A stretch of 64,000 nucleotides of DNA from JADZAI01 sp047602465 (GCA_047602465.1 JASGHF010000002.1:248001-312000); one strand, 5' to 3'. Positions 39,278 through 47,816 are shown, numbered from the stretch's first letter. Translations and numbers: made by a program. The notes: generated from the sequence alone by a model not told the origin.

Positions 39278-40501
39278 CTACTGGTAGCGCAGCGCCTCGA
39301 TAGGCTTCAGACGGGCGGCTTTCCGGGCCGGATAGAACCCGAAGAACACGCCCACCGCCGTCGCGACGGCGAAAGCCAGAATCACCGATTCCGCCGTCAC
39401 CACCGTCTCAAGACCGCCCAGCAGCGCGATCAGCTTGGCCCCGCCGACACCCAGCGCCACCCCGATCAGGCACCCCAGCAACGACAGCATCAGCGCCTCC
39501 AGCAGGAACTGCAGCAGCACGTCCTTCTGCCGCGCGCCGATCGCCATGCGGATGCCGATCTCGCGCGTGCGCTCGGTGACGCTGACCAGCATGATGTTCA
39601 TGATGCCGATGCCGCCGACGATCAGCGAGATCGAGGCGATCGCCGCCAGCATCAGCGTCATGACCTGCGCGGTCTGCGCGGCGCTGTCGGCCATCGCCGC
39701 AAGATTGCGGATCTGGAAGTCGTCGTCCTGGCCTTCGCTCAGGCGGTGCCGCTCGCGCAGCAGCGCCGTCATGTCCGCCTGCAGGCGGGGCATCGCGTCG
39801 GCGCTGGCGGCCTGAACCATGATGAAGCGCACCGTGTCGCCGAAGCGTCCCGCGAACAGCTGGCGCTGCGCCGTCGTCACAGGCACCAGGATCGTGTCGT
39901 CCTGGTCGCGGCCGTCCAGGCTCTGCCCCTTGCCCGCCAGAACGCCCTGCACCACGAAAGGCAGGTTGCGGATGCGGATCGTCTGCCCGACCGGGTCTTC
40001 GCCCTCGCCGAACAGATTGGTCACGATGGTCCGCCCGATCAGCGCCACGCGCGACGCGCTGCGGACATCGCTGTCCGAAAACGGATAGCCGCTCGACAGC
40101 GACCAGTCGCGCACCACCAGCATATCCTCGGTCGTGCCCATGATCTGGGTCGACCAGTTGCCGGTCGCCGTCACGACCTGCGCGTTGCCGGGCGCGACTG
40201 GTGCGGCGGCGGCGACGCCCTGCAACTCCATGATCGCCTCGGCATCCGCCGCCGTCAGCGTCTGCGCCGCGCCTGCGCCGGTGCGGACGCCGCCGCTCTG
40301 CGCGCTGCCGGCCTGCACGATGAAAAGATTGGACCCCATCGACTCGATGGTCGCCTGCACCTGCGCCTTGGTGCCCTCGCCGACCGACAGCATGGTGATG
40401 ACCGCGCCGACGCCGATCACCATGCCCAGCATGGTCAGGAACGAGCGCAGGCGGTTCGCGCTGAGCGCGCTCAGGGCCTCTGCGAGCATCGGGCCGATCA
40501 T
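39278..40501 (-). CDS. MacB-type ABC transporter permease
   Basis: The 407-residue protein has the MacB layout: one N-terminal helix (RSFLTMLGMVIGVGAVITML, about 19-38), a large periplasmic domain (MacB_PCD), then three C-terminal helices (about 275-400), including LMLAAIASISLIVGGIGIMNIMLVSVTERTREIGIRMAIGA. It works by mechanotransmission to a periplasmic adaptor. The gene is coupled to the ATPase (ATGA overlap) and follows a MacA-like adaptor, so the three make a tripartite exporter for a drug, peptide or lipid. Unlike E. coli MacB, the ATPase is a separate protein here. Confidence 0.9.
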   Translation of the reverse strand: MIGPMLAEALSALSANRLRSFLTMLGMVIGVGAVITMLSVGEGTKAQVQATIESMGSNLFIVQAGSAQSGGVRTGAGAAQTLTAADAEAIMELQGVAAAAPVAPGNAQVVTATGNWSTQIMGTTEDMLVVRDWSLSSGYPFSDSDVRSASRVALIGRTIVTNLFGEGEDPVGQTIRIRNLPFVVQGVLAGKGQSLDGRDQDDTILVPVTTAQRQLFAGRFGDTVRFIMVQAASADAMPRLQADMTALLRERHRLSEGQDDDFQIRNLAAMADSAAQTAQVMTLMLAAIASISLIVGGIGIMNIMLVSVTERTREIGIRMAIGARQKDVLLQFLLEALMLSLLGCLIGVALGVGGAKLIALLGGLETVVTAESVILAFAVATAVGVFFGFYPARKAARLKPIEALRYQ

Positions 40502-41214
40502 GCTGCGCGCTCCTGGAAATAGGCCCGCGCCGGGCCGTCATAGTCGATCAGCCCATCGACCAGACGGATCAGCCGGTCGGCATACTGCGCCACGTCCGGC
40601 TCGTGCGTCACGATCACCTGCGTGATCCCGTCACGCCGGTTCAGCTCGGTGAACAGGTCCATGATCTCGTGGCTGGTCCTGGTGTCCAGATTGCCGGTCG
40701 GCTCGTCCGCGAACAGCACTTTCGGCTTGCCGACCAACGCGCGGGCGATGGCGACACGCTGCTGCTGGCCGCCGGAAATCTGGTTCGGACGCGACAGGGC
40801 ATAGCCCTCAAGCCCCACCTTGCCCAGAATCTCGCGGGCGGCCGCGCGGCGCGCCGCCTTCTCCACGCCGCGATAGACCAGCGGCAGGGCGACATTGTCC
40901 TCGATGGTCGCGCGCGGCAGCAGATTGAAGCCCTGGAACACGAAACCCAGAAGCTCGTTCCTCAGACCCGCCAGCGCATCGCTCGACATTTTGGCCGTAT
41001 CCTGGCCCGACATCTCGAACGTGCCGCCGCTCGCGGTATCGAGACAGCCCAGAATGTTCATCATCGTCGATTTGCCGGAGCCGGACGGCCCCATCACCGC
41101 GACGAACTCACCGGCCGCGATCTCGAAATCGAGCCCGTGCAGAACCTCCACCGTCCCGGCCGGCGAGACATAGGACTTCCTCAGGCCCTGAACGCGGATC
41201 AGTGCGTCACCCAT
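40498..41214 (-). CDS. MacB/LolD-type ABC transporter ATP-binding protein
   Basis: The 238-residue ATPase has Walker A GPSGSGKS at 42-49, the Q-loop FVFQGFNLLPRATIEDNV, the signature ISGGQQQRVAIARAL and Walker B KVLFADEPTGNLD. NLLPRATIEDNVALPLVY and the LD-RTS region are typical of the MacB/LolD (type VII) family. It overlaps the permease start by 4 bp and the adaptor stop by 1 bp (TGATG). It powers the export system encoded by its neighbours. Confidence 0.93.
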   Translation of the reverse strand: MGDALIRVQGLRKSYVSPAGTVEVLHGLDFEIAAGEFVAVMGPSGSGKSTMMNILGCLDTASGGTFEMSGQDTAKMSSDALAGLRNELLGFVFQGFNLLPRATIEDNVALPLVYRGVEKAARRAAAREILGKVGLEGYALSRPNQISGGQQQRVAIARALVGKPKVLFADEPTGNLDTRTSHEIMDLFTELNRRDGITQVIVTHEPDVAQYADRLIRLVDGLIDYDGPARAYFQERAA

Positions 41215-42386
41215 CAGAACATCCTCGGCCCGCCGCGCATCCCGCCGCCGGTATTGGCCGCCGGCGCATCCGCCGCCGCCGTGCCGATGATGACGAGGTC
41301 ACCCTCTTTCAGCTCGCCGCCGGTCACGGCCGTCAGTTTGCCGTCGCTGATGCCGGTCTCGACACGCACCGCCTTGGGGGCGCCGCCATCGAGGATATAG
41401 ATCGTCCTGCCCGGCGCTGCGGCCGCGCCGCCGTCCTCGCCACGTTGGCGGCGGCCCTCGCCGGTCGTCGCGGTCGCACCGGCCGGCTTGAAGCGCAGGG
41501 CCGCGTTCGCGATCCGCAGCGTGTCGTCGGCCGTGCCGATGGTGATCTGGACATAGGCCGTCATGCCGGGCAGCAGCGTCAGGTCGGCATTATCGACCTC
41601 CACGACGACATTGTAGGAAACAACGTTCGATTCCGTGGTCGGGTTCAGGCGCACCTGCTTCACCGTGCCGGAGAAGCTGCGCCCCGCGAACGCATCGACG
41701 CGGAACGTCACGGGCATCCCGGCCTTGATCGCACCCACATCCGCCTCGGCGACCGTCGTATCGATCTGCATCTTCGCCAGATCCTGGGCGATGGAGAAAA
41801 TCTGCGGCGCCGACAGGCTGGCCGCCACGGTCTGCCCGACATCGACATCACGCGACATCACCACGCCCGAAACCGGCGAGCGGATGATCGCGTAGGACAG
41901 GTTCACCCGGTCGATATCGACCTTGGCCTTGGCCGCGCCGACCGCCGCCATGGCGATCTCCAGATTGGCCGCCGCCGTGTCGGCATCGGCCTTCGCGCCG
42001 GCGCCCCGGCTTGCGAGGTTCCGGGCACGTGCATCGTTCACCTTCGCCAGCGTCAGTTGCGCTTCGGCGGAGGCCAGCTGCGCCTCGCTCTGCGCCAGCT
42101 GCGCCTTCAGCAGCGAGTCATCCAGTTCCGCCAGAACCTGGCCCTCTGTCACCGTGTCATTGAAGTCGGCATGGAGCGCGCTGATGCGGCCCGAAATCTG
42201 GGCGCCGACATTCACGACCTTCACAGGCTTCAGCGTGCCATTGGCCGAAACGCTCTGCGCCACCGTGCCGCGCGTGACGGCTTCGGTGCGATAGGACGCC
42301 GTTCCGGCGCTCGACGAGGGCCAGAAATAGAACGCCCCCGCCGCCACTGCGGCGGCTATCAGCAGATACAGATACGAACGACGCAT
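41214..42386 (-). CDS. MacA-like efflux RND/ABC periplasmic adaptor subunit
   Basis: The 390-residue adaptor has an N-terminal membrane anchor (LYLLIAAAVAAGAFYFW). The barrel-sandwich hybrid region is split around a helical hairpin (VQISGRISALHADFNDTVTEGQVLAELD..., then coiled-coil LLKAQLAQSEAQLASAEAQLTLAKVNDARA). The IIRSPVSGVVMSRDVDVGQTVAA segment and beta-barrel follow. The C-terminus is Gly/Ala/Met-rich. It leads the adaptor-ATPase-permease operon. A CGAAAAC/GTTTTCG palindrome lies 55 bp upstream. Confidence 0.92.
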   Translation of the reverse strand: MRRSYLYLLIAAAVAAGAFYFWPSSSAGTASYRTEAVTRGTVAQSVSANGTLKPVKVVNVGAQISGRISALHADFNDTVTEGQVLAELDDSLLKAQLAQSEAQLASAEAQLTLAKVNDARARNLASRGAGAKADADTAAANLEIAMAAVGAAKAKVDIDRVNLSYAIIRSPVSGVVMSRDVDVGQTVAASLSAPQIFSIAQDLAKMQIDTTVAEADVGAIKAGMPVTFRVDAFAGRSFSGTVKQVRLNPTTESNVVSYNVVVEVDNADLTLLPGMTAYVQITIGTADDTLRIANAALRFKPAGATATTGEGRRQRGEDGGAAAAPGRTIYILDGGAPKAVRVETGISDGKLTAVTGGELKEGDLVIIGTAAADAPAANTGGGMRGGPRMF

Positions 42387-42440
42387 GGCCCACTCCGGTT
42401 CTCACCTGTTGTGAACGCCGGATTGCCCGCATTCCGTCGC

Positions 42441-42458
42441 CGAAAACTGCCGTTTTCG
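42441..42458. promoter_or_regulatory. CGAAAAC-TGCC-GTTTTCG palindrome upstream of the MacA-like gene
   Basis: The perfect 7-base arms are 55 bp upstream of the adaptor ATG and 24 bp past the aldehyde dehydrogenase stop. It could be an operator for the exporter, or a weak hairpin terminator for the preceding operon. The stem is AT-rich and lacks a T-tract. Confidence 0.35.
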
Positions 42459-42481
42459 TTCAGGCGGCCGTCACGAATCCG

Positions 42482-43972
42482 TCAGACGGCATCGAACTTT
42501 ATCCCCTGCGCCAGCGGCAGTGCGTTGGAATAGTTCACCGTGGCCGTCTGGCGCCGCATATAGGCTTTCCAGCTGTCGGAACCGCTCTCGCGCCCGCCGC
42601 CCGTTTCCTTCTCGCCCCCGAACGCCCCGCCGATCTCCGCCCCCGACGGGCCGATATTCACATTGGCGATGCCGCAATCGCTGCCCGAAGCCGCCACGAA
42701 ACGTTCGGATTCCTGCATGTCGCGCGTGAAAATGCAGGACGAAAGCCCCTGCGGCACGCCGTTCTGAAGGGCGATCCCCTCCTCCAGCGAGCCGATCTTC
42801 ACAACGTAGAGGATCGGGGCAAAGGTCTCGTGCAACATCACGCCCACCTGCCCCGGCATCTCGACCAGAGCCGGATGCACGTAGAACGCGCCGGGATGGC
42901 TGTCGGCGAGCGCACGCCCGCCGCCCGTCACCGCACCGCCGTCCTGCCCGGCCGCCGTCAACGCCGTCTCCATGCCGTCAAACGCAGCCTTGTCGATCAG
43001 CGGCCCGATCAGCGTGCCAGCCTCCAGCGGGCTGCCGATGGTCACACGGCCATAGGCCGCCTTCAGACGAGGGATCAGCGCGTCATAGACATCCTTGTGG
43101 ACCAGCAACCGGCGCAGCGTCGTACAGCGCTGCCCCGCCGTCCCCACCGCCGCGAACAGGATGGCGCGCACCGCAAGTTCCAGATCGGCGCTCGGCATCA
43201 CGATCATCGCATTGTTGCCACCGAGTTCCAGCAATGACTTGCCGAAGCGCTCGGCCACCACCGGCCCCAGCGTCCGGCCCATCCGTGTCGAGCCGGTCGC
43301 GCTCACCAGCGGAATGCGCGTGTCGGCCGCCAGCGCCTTGCCGGCATCCGCCAGCCCCAGCACCACCGACGACAGACCGGCCGGCGCATCGCCGAACCGC
43401 TCCACCGCCTTCTCGAACAGGGCCTGCGTCGCCAGCGCCGTCAGCGGCGTCTTTTCCGACGGCTTCCAGATGCAGCTGTCACCGCACACCAGCGCCAGTG
43501 CCGCGTTCCACGCCCACACGGCAACCGGGAAATTGAACGCCGAGATGATCGCCACCGGCCCCAGCGGGTGCCAGGTCTCCATCATACGGTGCCCGGGACG
43601 CTCTGAGGCGATGGTCAGGCCGTAAAGCTGGCGCGAGACGCCGACCGCGAAATCGCAGATGTCGATCATCTCCTGAACTTCACCAAGCCCCTCCTGCAGA
43701 ATCTTGCCCGCCTCCAGTGACACGAGCCGCCCCAGCGCCTCCTTGTTGGCGCGAAGCTCCTCGCCGAACAGACGCACCAGTTCACCCCGGCGCGGCGCCG
43801 GCACGTCGCGCCAGACGCGGAATGCATGCACCGCCGCCGCCACTTTCGCCTCGATTGAAGCCGGCGTGTCATAGGCGACATGGCCAATGGTCGCGCCATC
43901 GACGGGCGAACGCACGGCAACGCCACCCGCAGCGGCGACACCCAGCGATTTCAGAAGATCTGCAGCAGTCAT
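42482..43972 (-). CDS. Aldehyde dehydrogenase, ALDH7 type (alpha-aminoadipic semialdehyde dehydrogenase-like)
   Basis: The 496-residue enzyme has the ALDH active site: E249 in KSLLELGGNN and the nucleophile C283 in GTAGQRCTTLRRL. The catalytic asparagine lies in ISAFNFPVAVW. ALDH7-type features are MMETWHPLGPVAIISAFNFPVAVWAWNAALALVCGD and the ending GGEKETGGGRESGSDSWKAYMRRQT. The family oxidises alpha-aminoadipic semialdehyde to aminoadipate, the step after saccharopine dehydrogenase in lysine breakdown, which is encoded two genes upstream. The gene is the last of the operon and is 20 bp after the TPP enzyme. Confidence 0.9.
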   Translation of the reverse strand: MTAADLLKSLGVAAAGGVAVRSPVDGATIGHVAYDTPASIEAKVAAAVHAFRVWRDVPAPRRGELVRLFGEELRANKEALGRLVSLEAGKILQEGLGEVQEMIDICDFAVGVSRQLYGLTIASERPGHRMMETWHPLGPVAIISAFNFPVAVWAWNAALALVCGDSCIWKPSEKTPLTALATQALFEKAVERFGDAPAGLSSVVLGLADAGKALAADTRIPLVSATGSTRMGRTLGPVVAERFGKSLLELGGNNAMIVMPSADLELAVRAILFAAVGTAGQRCTTLRRLLVHKDVYDALIPRLKAAYGRVTIGSPLEAGTLIGPLIDKAAFDGMETALTAAGQDGGAVTGGGRALADSHPGAFYVHPALVEMPGQVGVMLHETFAPILYVVKIGSLEEGIALQNGVPQGLSSCIFTRDMQESERFVAASGSDCGIANVNIGPSGAEIGGAFGGEKETGGGRESGSDSWKAYMRRQTATVNYSNALPLAQGIKFDAV

Positions 43973-43992
43973 GACAATCTCCGAACTAGGTC

Positions 43993-45645
43993 TCAGCGGC
44001 CGGCTCGCAGCGCGCTGATGGTGGTCGAAGGCGAGATCGCCTCGACGTCTGTCTTGATATGAACGAGGGCTGGCCGGCCCGCCTCACACGCAGCAGCGAA
44101 GGCATCCGCGAAGTCCCCGGTCTTCGTCACCGTGAATCCCGCCGCCCCGAACGCCCGCGCATAGGCAGCGAAGTCAGGGTTTCTCAGATCGGTGCCCGAC
44201 ACCCGCCCCGGATATTCCCGTTCCTGGTGCATGCGGATCGTGCCGTATGAGGAATTGTCCCACACCAGCACGACGATCGGCGCGCCGTATTGAACGGCCG
44301 TCGCCATCTCCTGCCCGTTCATCAGAAAACACCCATCGCCGGCATTGGCGACGACAAGCCGCTCAGGGTGCCGCAGCTTCGCGGCGATCGCCGCCGGCAC
44401 GCCATACCCCATCGCCCCCGACAACGGCGCAAGCTGCGTGTGCAGCCGCCGGTGCAGGTGGAAGCGGTGCAGCCAGCCGGCATAGTTGCCGGCGCCGTTC
44501 GTCAAAATGGCATCGGGCGGCAACGTGTCGCGCAGCGACGCGAAAATCTCCGACGGGTTCACCTCACCAGGCGGCCACACCGGCTGGATGTAACGCTCAT
44601 AGGCAGTCCGCGCCTCGCCAGCCCAGGCGGCCCAACGCGGTGCCGCATCCGGCTTGAGATAGGCCGCAGCTTCCGCAAAGGCCTCGATATGCGCCGCGAT
44701 ACCCAGGGTCGCATGCGCGTGCCGGTTGATCTCGGCCGCATCCGGAAATACGTGCGCCAGCGCCTGCTTCGGCGTCGGCACGGCAATCCGCGAATAGGCG
44801 CCCGTCGTCATCTCATCCAGCCGCGCGCCCAGCACCAGCAGCAGATCGGCTTCCGCTGCACGCTTCACCAGCGCCGGATCGGCCCCGATGCCGAGATCGC
44901 CCACATACAGCGGATGCGCGTTATCCAGGCGGTCCTTGGCGCGGAACGCCGTCACCGCCGGCAGACCCCACGCCTCAAGGAAGCTGCGAATGCCCGCCGC
45001 CGCCGTCTCGCTCCAGCCCGGCCCGCCGAGAACTGCGAGCGGCCGCTCGGCGCCGGCCAGCAACTCGGCCAGCTTAGCGATATCGCTCCGCTGCGGCGCG
45101 CTCATCGCCGGCACGACCATCTTAGCGTCAGCGGCATCGCTTCTGGCGCTCAGCATGTCCTCGGGCAGCGCCAGAACCACCGGCCCCGGCCGCCCCGACA
45201 TCGCGACCGCATAGGCGCGCTGGATGAATTCCGGCATCCGGTCCGCCCGGTCGATCGACGCCGCCCATTTCGCGATCGGCGAAAACATCCGGCGATAGTC
45301 GATTTCCTGGAACGCCTCGCGCTCCACGTCGTCCGAGCCGACCTGTCCGATGAACAGGATCATCGGCGTCGAATCCTGCATCGCCGTATGAACGCCGATG
45401 GAGGCGTTGGTCGCGCCCGGCCCGCGCGTCGCGAACGCAATGCCCGGCTTGCCGGTCAGCTTGCCCCAGGCTTCAGCCATGAAGGTCGCGCCACCTTCCT
45501 GCCGTGTCGCGATGAAGCGCAGCTTCCCCTGCCGCGCATGAAACGCGTCGAGCACCGCGAGATAGGACTCGCCCGGCACACCGAACGCCGTATCCGCGCC
45601 GTTGAGGATCAGCTGGTCTGCAAGGATCTCCGCACCCGAGCGCAT
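43993..45645 (-). CDS. Thiamine-pyrophosphate-dependent enzyme, acetolactate synthase-like
   Basis: The protein has 550 residues with the start at 45645 (7 bp after the saccharopine dehydrogenase stop); an alternative ATG at 45690 would overlap that gene. The N-terminal PYR domain contains the activating glutamate E50 (TRQEGGATFMAEAWGKLTG). The C-terminal PP domain has the cofactor motif GDGCFLMNGQEMATAVQYGAPIVVLVWDN. It resembles acetolactate synthase large subunits but no small regulatory subunit is nearby. It might act on a 2-oxo acid in lysine or aminoadipate metabolism, but the substrate is unknown. It is flanked by saccharopine dehydrogenase and ALDH7. Confidence 0.85.
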   Translation of the reverse strand: MRSGAEILADQLILNGADTAFGVPGESYLAVLDAFHARQGKLRFIATRQEGGATFMAEAWGKLTGKPGIAFATRGPGATNASIGVHTAMQDSTPMILFIGQVGSDDVEREAFQEIDYRRMFSPIAKWAASIDRADRMPEFIQRAYAVAMSGRPGPVVLALPEDMLSARSDAADAKMVVPAMSAPQRSDIAKLAELLAGAERPLAVLGGPGWSETAAAGIRSFLEAWGLPAVTAFRAKDRLDNAHPLYVGDLGIGADPALVKRAAEADLLLVLGARLDEMTTGAYSRIAVPTPKQALAHVFPDAAEINRHAHATLGIAAHIEAFAEAAAYLKPDAAPRWAAWAGEARTAYERYIQPVWPPGEVNPSEIFASLRDTLPPDAILTNGAGNYAGWLHRFHLHRRLHTQLAPLSGAMGYGVPAAIAAKLRHPERLVVANAGDGCFLMNGQEMATAVQYGAPIVVLVWDNSSYGTIRMHQEREYPGRVSGTDLRNPDFAAYARAFGAAGFTVTKTGDFADAFAAACEAGRPALVHIKTDVEAISPSTTISALRAGR

Positions 45646-45652
45646 GCCCTTG

Positions 45653-46729
45653 TCAGCCCTGCGCGTAGTAGCGGCCGAAGCGATTGGCATGGAAATCGGC
45701 GAGGCGCGTGTCTTCCTGGCGCACGAACCCGGCCTGCGGCAGCTTGCCTTCAGCCATCAGGTCCACCATCGCGCAGATGCCGGCGGCCGTGGTGATCTGG
45801 ATCGCGCTCATCAGCTTGCCCTCGATGGTCTGGGCATAGACCTTCCGGGCGTAGCTTTCCTGCGTCAAGCGGCCGTCGCGCTCGCCCGACACCGTCACGA
45901 ACACCAGCACCACGTCCTGGAACGTGATCGGCAGCGAGGCCTCAAGCACATCCTTCAGGATGTCGCGGCGATGGGCGAGACGCAGGTCGCGCACCAGCAT
46001 CTTCACGATGTCGCGGTGACCGGGATAACGCACGGTCTTGTAGTTGAGGTTCTCCACCTTCCCCGCCAGCGTCTCGCACAGCGTACCCAGGCCGCCAGAG
46101 GTGTTGAACGCCTCGTACTCCACGCCGTCCAGCGAGAAGCCTTCCAGCTCCTCAAGCGCCGGCACCTCAATCTGCTCGCCATCGCGAATGGATTCGCACG
46201 GATTGCAGTACTCGTTGATCAGGCCGTCGGTCGACCAGGTCAGGTTGTATTTCAGCGCATTGGTCGGAAACACCGGCAGCGCGCCGACGCGCATCTGCAC
46301 TTCGCGCAGGCTGTCGAACTTGCGCGCAATTTCGGCGGCCGCGATCGAGATATAGCCCGGCGCCAGTCCGCACTGCGGCACGAATGCAGAGGAGGCGCCG
46401 GCAGCGAGCTGCTTCACGATGCGCGTCGATTCCACGTCTTCGGTCAGATCGAAATAATGCGCGCCGGCCGCCTTCGCCGCCTTGGCGATGCCGGGGGTCA
46501 ACGTATAAGGCGCTGCGCTCACCACCATGTCGTGGCCCTTCGCCGCCGCCACCAGCGCCGCCTCGTCCGAGATATCCATGCGCGACCGCGTCAGGTTCGG
46601 CGCATTCAACCGGTCGAGGCTCGCTGCGTCACGATCCGCAACCGTGATGGCGTAGTCGCCCGTCGAACCCAGCATATCGGTGATCGCCGAACCGATTTTC
46701 CCGCCGCCGACCAGCAAAAGCTTTTTCAT
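45653..46729 (-). CDS. Saccharopine dehydrogenase family protein
   Basis: The 358-residue enzyme has a Rossmann motif VGGGKIGS (7-14) and the saccharopine dehydrogenase layout, including DLTEDVEST, AFVPQCGLAPG and GGLGTLCET. It probably converts between saccharopine and glutamate plus alpha-aminoadipic semialdehyde. ALDH7 in the same operon would remove that semialdehyde. Upstream, a hairpin (46737-46758) overlaps the start region and an Lrp/AsnC gene is divergent. Lysine-ketoglutarate reductase is not in the window, so the pathway is incomplete here. Confidence 0.87.
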   Translation of the reverse strand: MKKLLLVGGGKIGSAITDMLGSTGDYAITVADRDAASLDRLNAPNLTRSRMDISDEAALVAAAKGHDMVVSAAPYTLTPGIAKAAKAAGAHYFDLTEDVESTRIVKQLAAGASSAFVPQCGLAPGYISIAAAEIARKFDSLREVQMRVGALPVFPTNALKYNLTWSTDGLINEYCNPCESIRDGEQIEVPALEELEGFSLDGVEYEAFNTSGGLGTLCETLAGKVENLNYKTVRYPGHRDIVKMLVRDLRLAHRRDILKDVLEASLPITFQDVVLVFVTVSGERDGRLTQESYARKVYAQTIEGKLMSAIQITTAAGICAMVDLMAEGKLPQAGFVRQEDTRLADFHANRFGRYYAQG

Positions 46730-46736
46730 AGGAGCC

Positions 46737-46758
46737 TCCTCGAACCTCGTTTCGAGGA
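46737..46758 (-). promoter_or_regulatory. Leader hairpin next to the saccharopine dehydrogenase ribosome-binding site
   Basis: TCCTCGAA (46737-46744) and TTCGAGGA (46751-46758) are perfect 8-base arms around a 6-base spacer, ending 8 bases before the gene start. Read on the minus strand it flanks an AGGAGG. It might be an operator for the neighbouring Lrp-like regulator or an mRNA hairpin that covers the ribosome-binding site. Confidence 0.4.
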
Positions 46759-46815
46759 AGATCGGCGCGATAACCGCCGGTTTGTAGCCTCGATACCGTC
46801 GAAACGCGGCGAATG

Positions 46816-46834
46816 TTCCGCTATAATGACGGAA
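46816..46834 (+). promoter_or_regulatory. Lrp-type operator over a TATAAT -10 box
   Basis: TTCCG (46816-46820) and CGGAA (46830-46834) are inverted arms around nine bases that contain TATAAT at 46822-46827, a consensus -10 for the AsnC gene starting at 46855. No clear -35 is seen. A site over the -10 would suit autorepression. Confidence 0.5.
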
Positions 46835-46854
46835 ACCCGTGAAATAGACGGATC

Positions 46855-47280
46855 ATGGACGCAACGGACGAAAAGCTGCTGACCCTGCTGGAGGCCGATG
46901 CCCGCACCAGCGTCACGGCCCTCGCAGCCAGGCTCAAACTTGCGCGGTCAACGGTCCAGGACCGCCTCGACCGGCTGGAGCGGAGCGGCGAAATTCGCGG
47001 CTACACCATCCGCCGGGCCGATGGCCGCGCCGCACGGATGATCCGCGCCCAGGTGATGCTCAGCGTCGACCCCAAGCTGTCGGATCGGATCGTCGCGGAT
47101 ATCAAGGCGCTGCCGGAGTTGAAACGCCTCGTCACCGTCTCCGGCGAATTCGATCTCATCGCCGAGATCGCCGCCGAAACCACCGAACGCCTGGACACCC
47201 TGCTCGACCATGTCGGCCGCCTGAAGGGCGTCCAGCGCACGATGTCGTCCATCGTGCTCAGCGTGAAGGCGGAGCGGTAG
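46855..47280 (+). CDS. Lrp/AsnC family transcriptional regulator
   Basis: The 141-residue protein has an N-terminal winged helix (MDATDEKLLTLLEADARTSVTALAARLKLARSTVQDRLDRLERSGEIRGYTI) and a C-terminal RAM/ACT-type domain with VTVSGEFDLIAEIAAET. Such regulators sense amino acids. It is divergent from the saccharopine dehydrogenase-TPP-ALDH7 operon, which makes a lysine-type local regulator plausible. Its promoter holds a consensus TATAAT inside an inverted repeat. Confidence 0.92.
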   Translation: MDATDEKLLTLLEADARTSVTALAARLKLARSTVQDRLDRLERSGEIRGYTIRRADGRAARMIRAQVMLSVDPKLSDRIVADIKALPELKRLVTVSGEFDLIAEIAAETTERLDTLLDHVGRLKGVQRTMSSIVLSVKAER

Positions 47281-47284
47281 CCGG

Positions 47285-47767
47285 TTACTTGTAGAAGCCG
47301 GCGCGCAGATTAATGCCGTGCTCGATCCAAATCTTCAGGGCAGCCAGCATCTGCGACCAACCCTGGCAATTGCCGTAGCTGGCCTTCAGTCCGTTCGCTG
47401 TCTGGTGCCAGCCTTCTTCGGCGATGGTCACCAGCGTTCGACCGTCCTCGAGCGGTTCGAATGTCATGGTCACGGTCGTCATGTAGCCGGCCGATGCGGA
47501 AACTGCCGCGTCACCGTCACTCGGCGCGCCTTCATTGGCTTCCCACTGCAGGACGATCTTCTTGTCTTGCTGGACCTCGACAACCTTCACCGGAAACGCG
47601 CCCGGAAAGTCGTGGAAGTCCCACGTCACCGTCGCACCCGTCTCCAGCCGGCCTTTGGCTCCGCCTGTCGTGAAATAGCCCGACAGCTTTTTCGGGTCGG
47701 CCACCGCCTCGAATACCTCGTGCACGGGCTTCGCGATACGTCCCGCGATCTTGAACTTCAGCTCCAT
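47285..47767 (-). CDS. SRPBCC (AHSA1-like) domain protein
   Basis: The 160-residue protein is a START-like AHSA1 domain: KFKIAGRIAKPVHEVFEAVADPKKLSGYFTTG at the start, TVTWDFHDFPG, VLQWEANEG, and the C-terminal helix GNCQGWSQMLAALKIWIEHGI. It probably binds a hydrophobic ligand. It is divergent from an ArsR-family regulator across an operator overlapping both start regions, a pairing common for these two families. AAGGAGG precedes its ATG. Confidence 0.88.
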   Translation of the reverse strand: MELKFKIAGRIAKPVHEVFEAVADPKKLSGYFTTGGAKGRLETGATVTWDFHDFPGAFPVKVVEVQQDKKIVLQWEANEGAPSDGDAAVSASAGYMTTVTMTFEPLEDGRTLVTIAEEGWHQTANGLKASYGNCQGWSQMLAALKIWIEHGINLRAGFYK

Positions 47768-47792
47768 GACGTCCTCCTTGCGCGCCTCGACT

Positions 47793-47816
47793 ACATGTTA
47801 TAATACTATAACATGT
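47793..47816. promoter_or_regulatory. Perfect ArsR-type operator over the promoter
   Basis: ACATGTTATA (47793-47802) and TATAACATGT (47807-47816) are perfect 10-base arms around ATAC. A TATAAT at 47799-47804 is the likely -10 and TTGCGC at 47778-47783 a weak -35. The first possible ATG (47813) lies inside the right arm, so a bound repressor would cover promoter and start codon. Confidence 0.8.
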
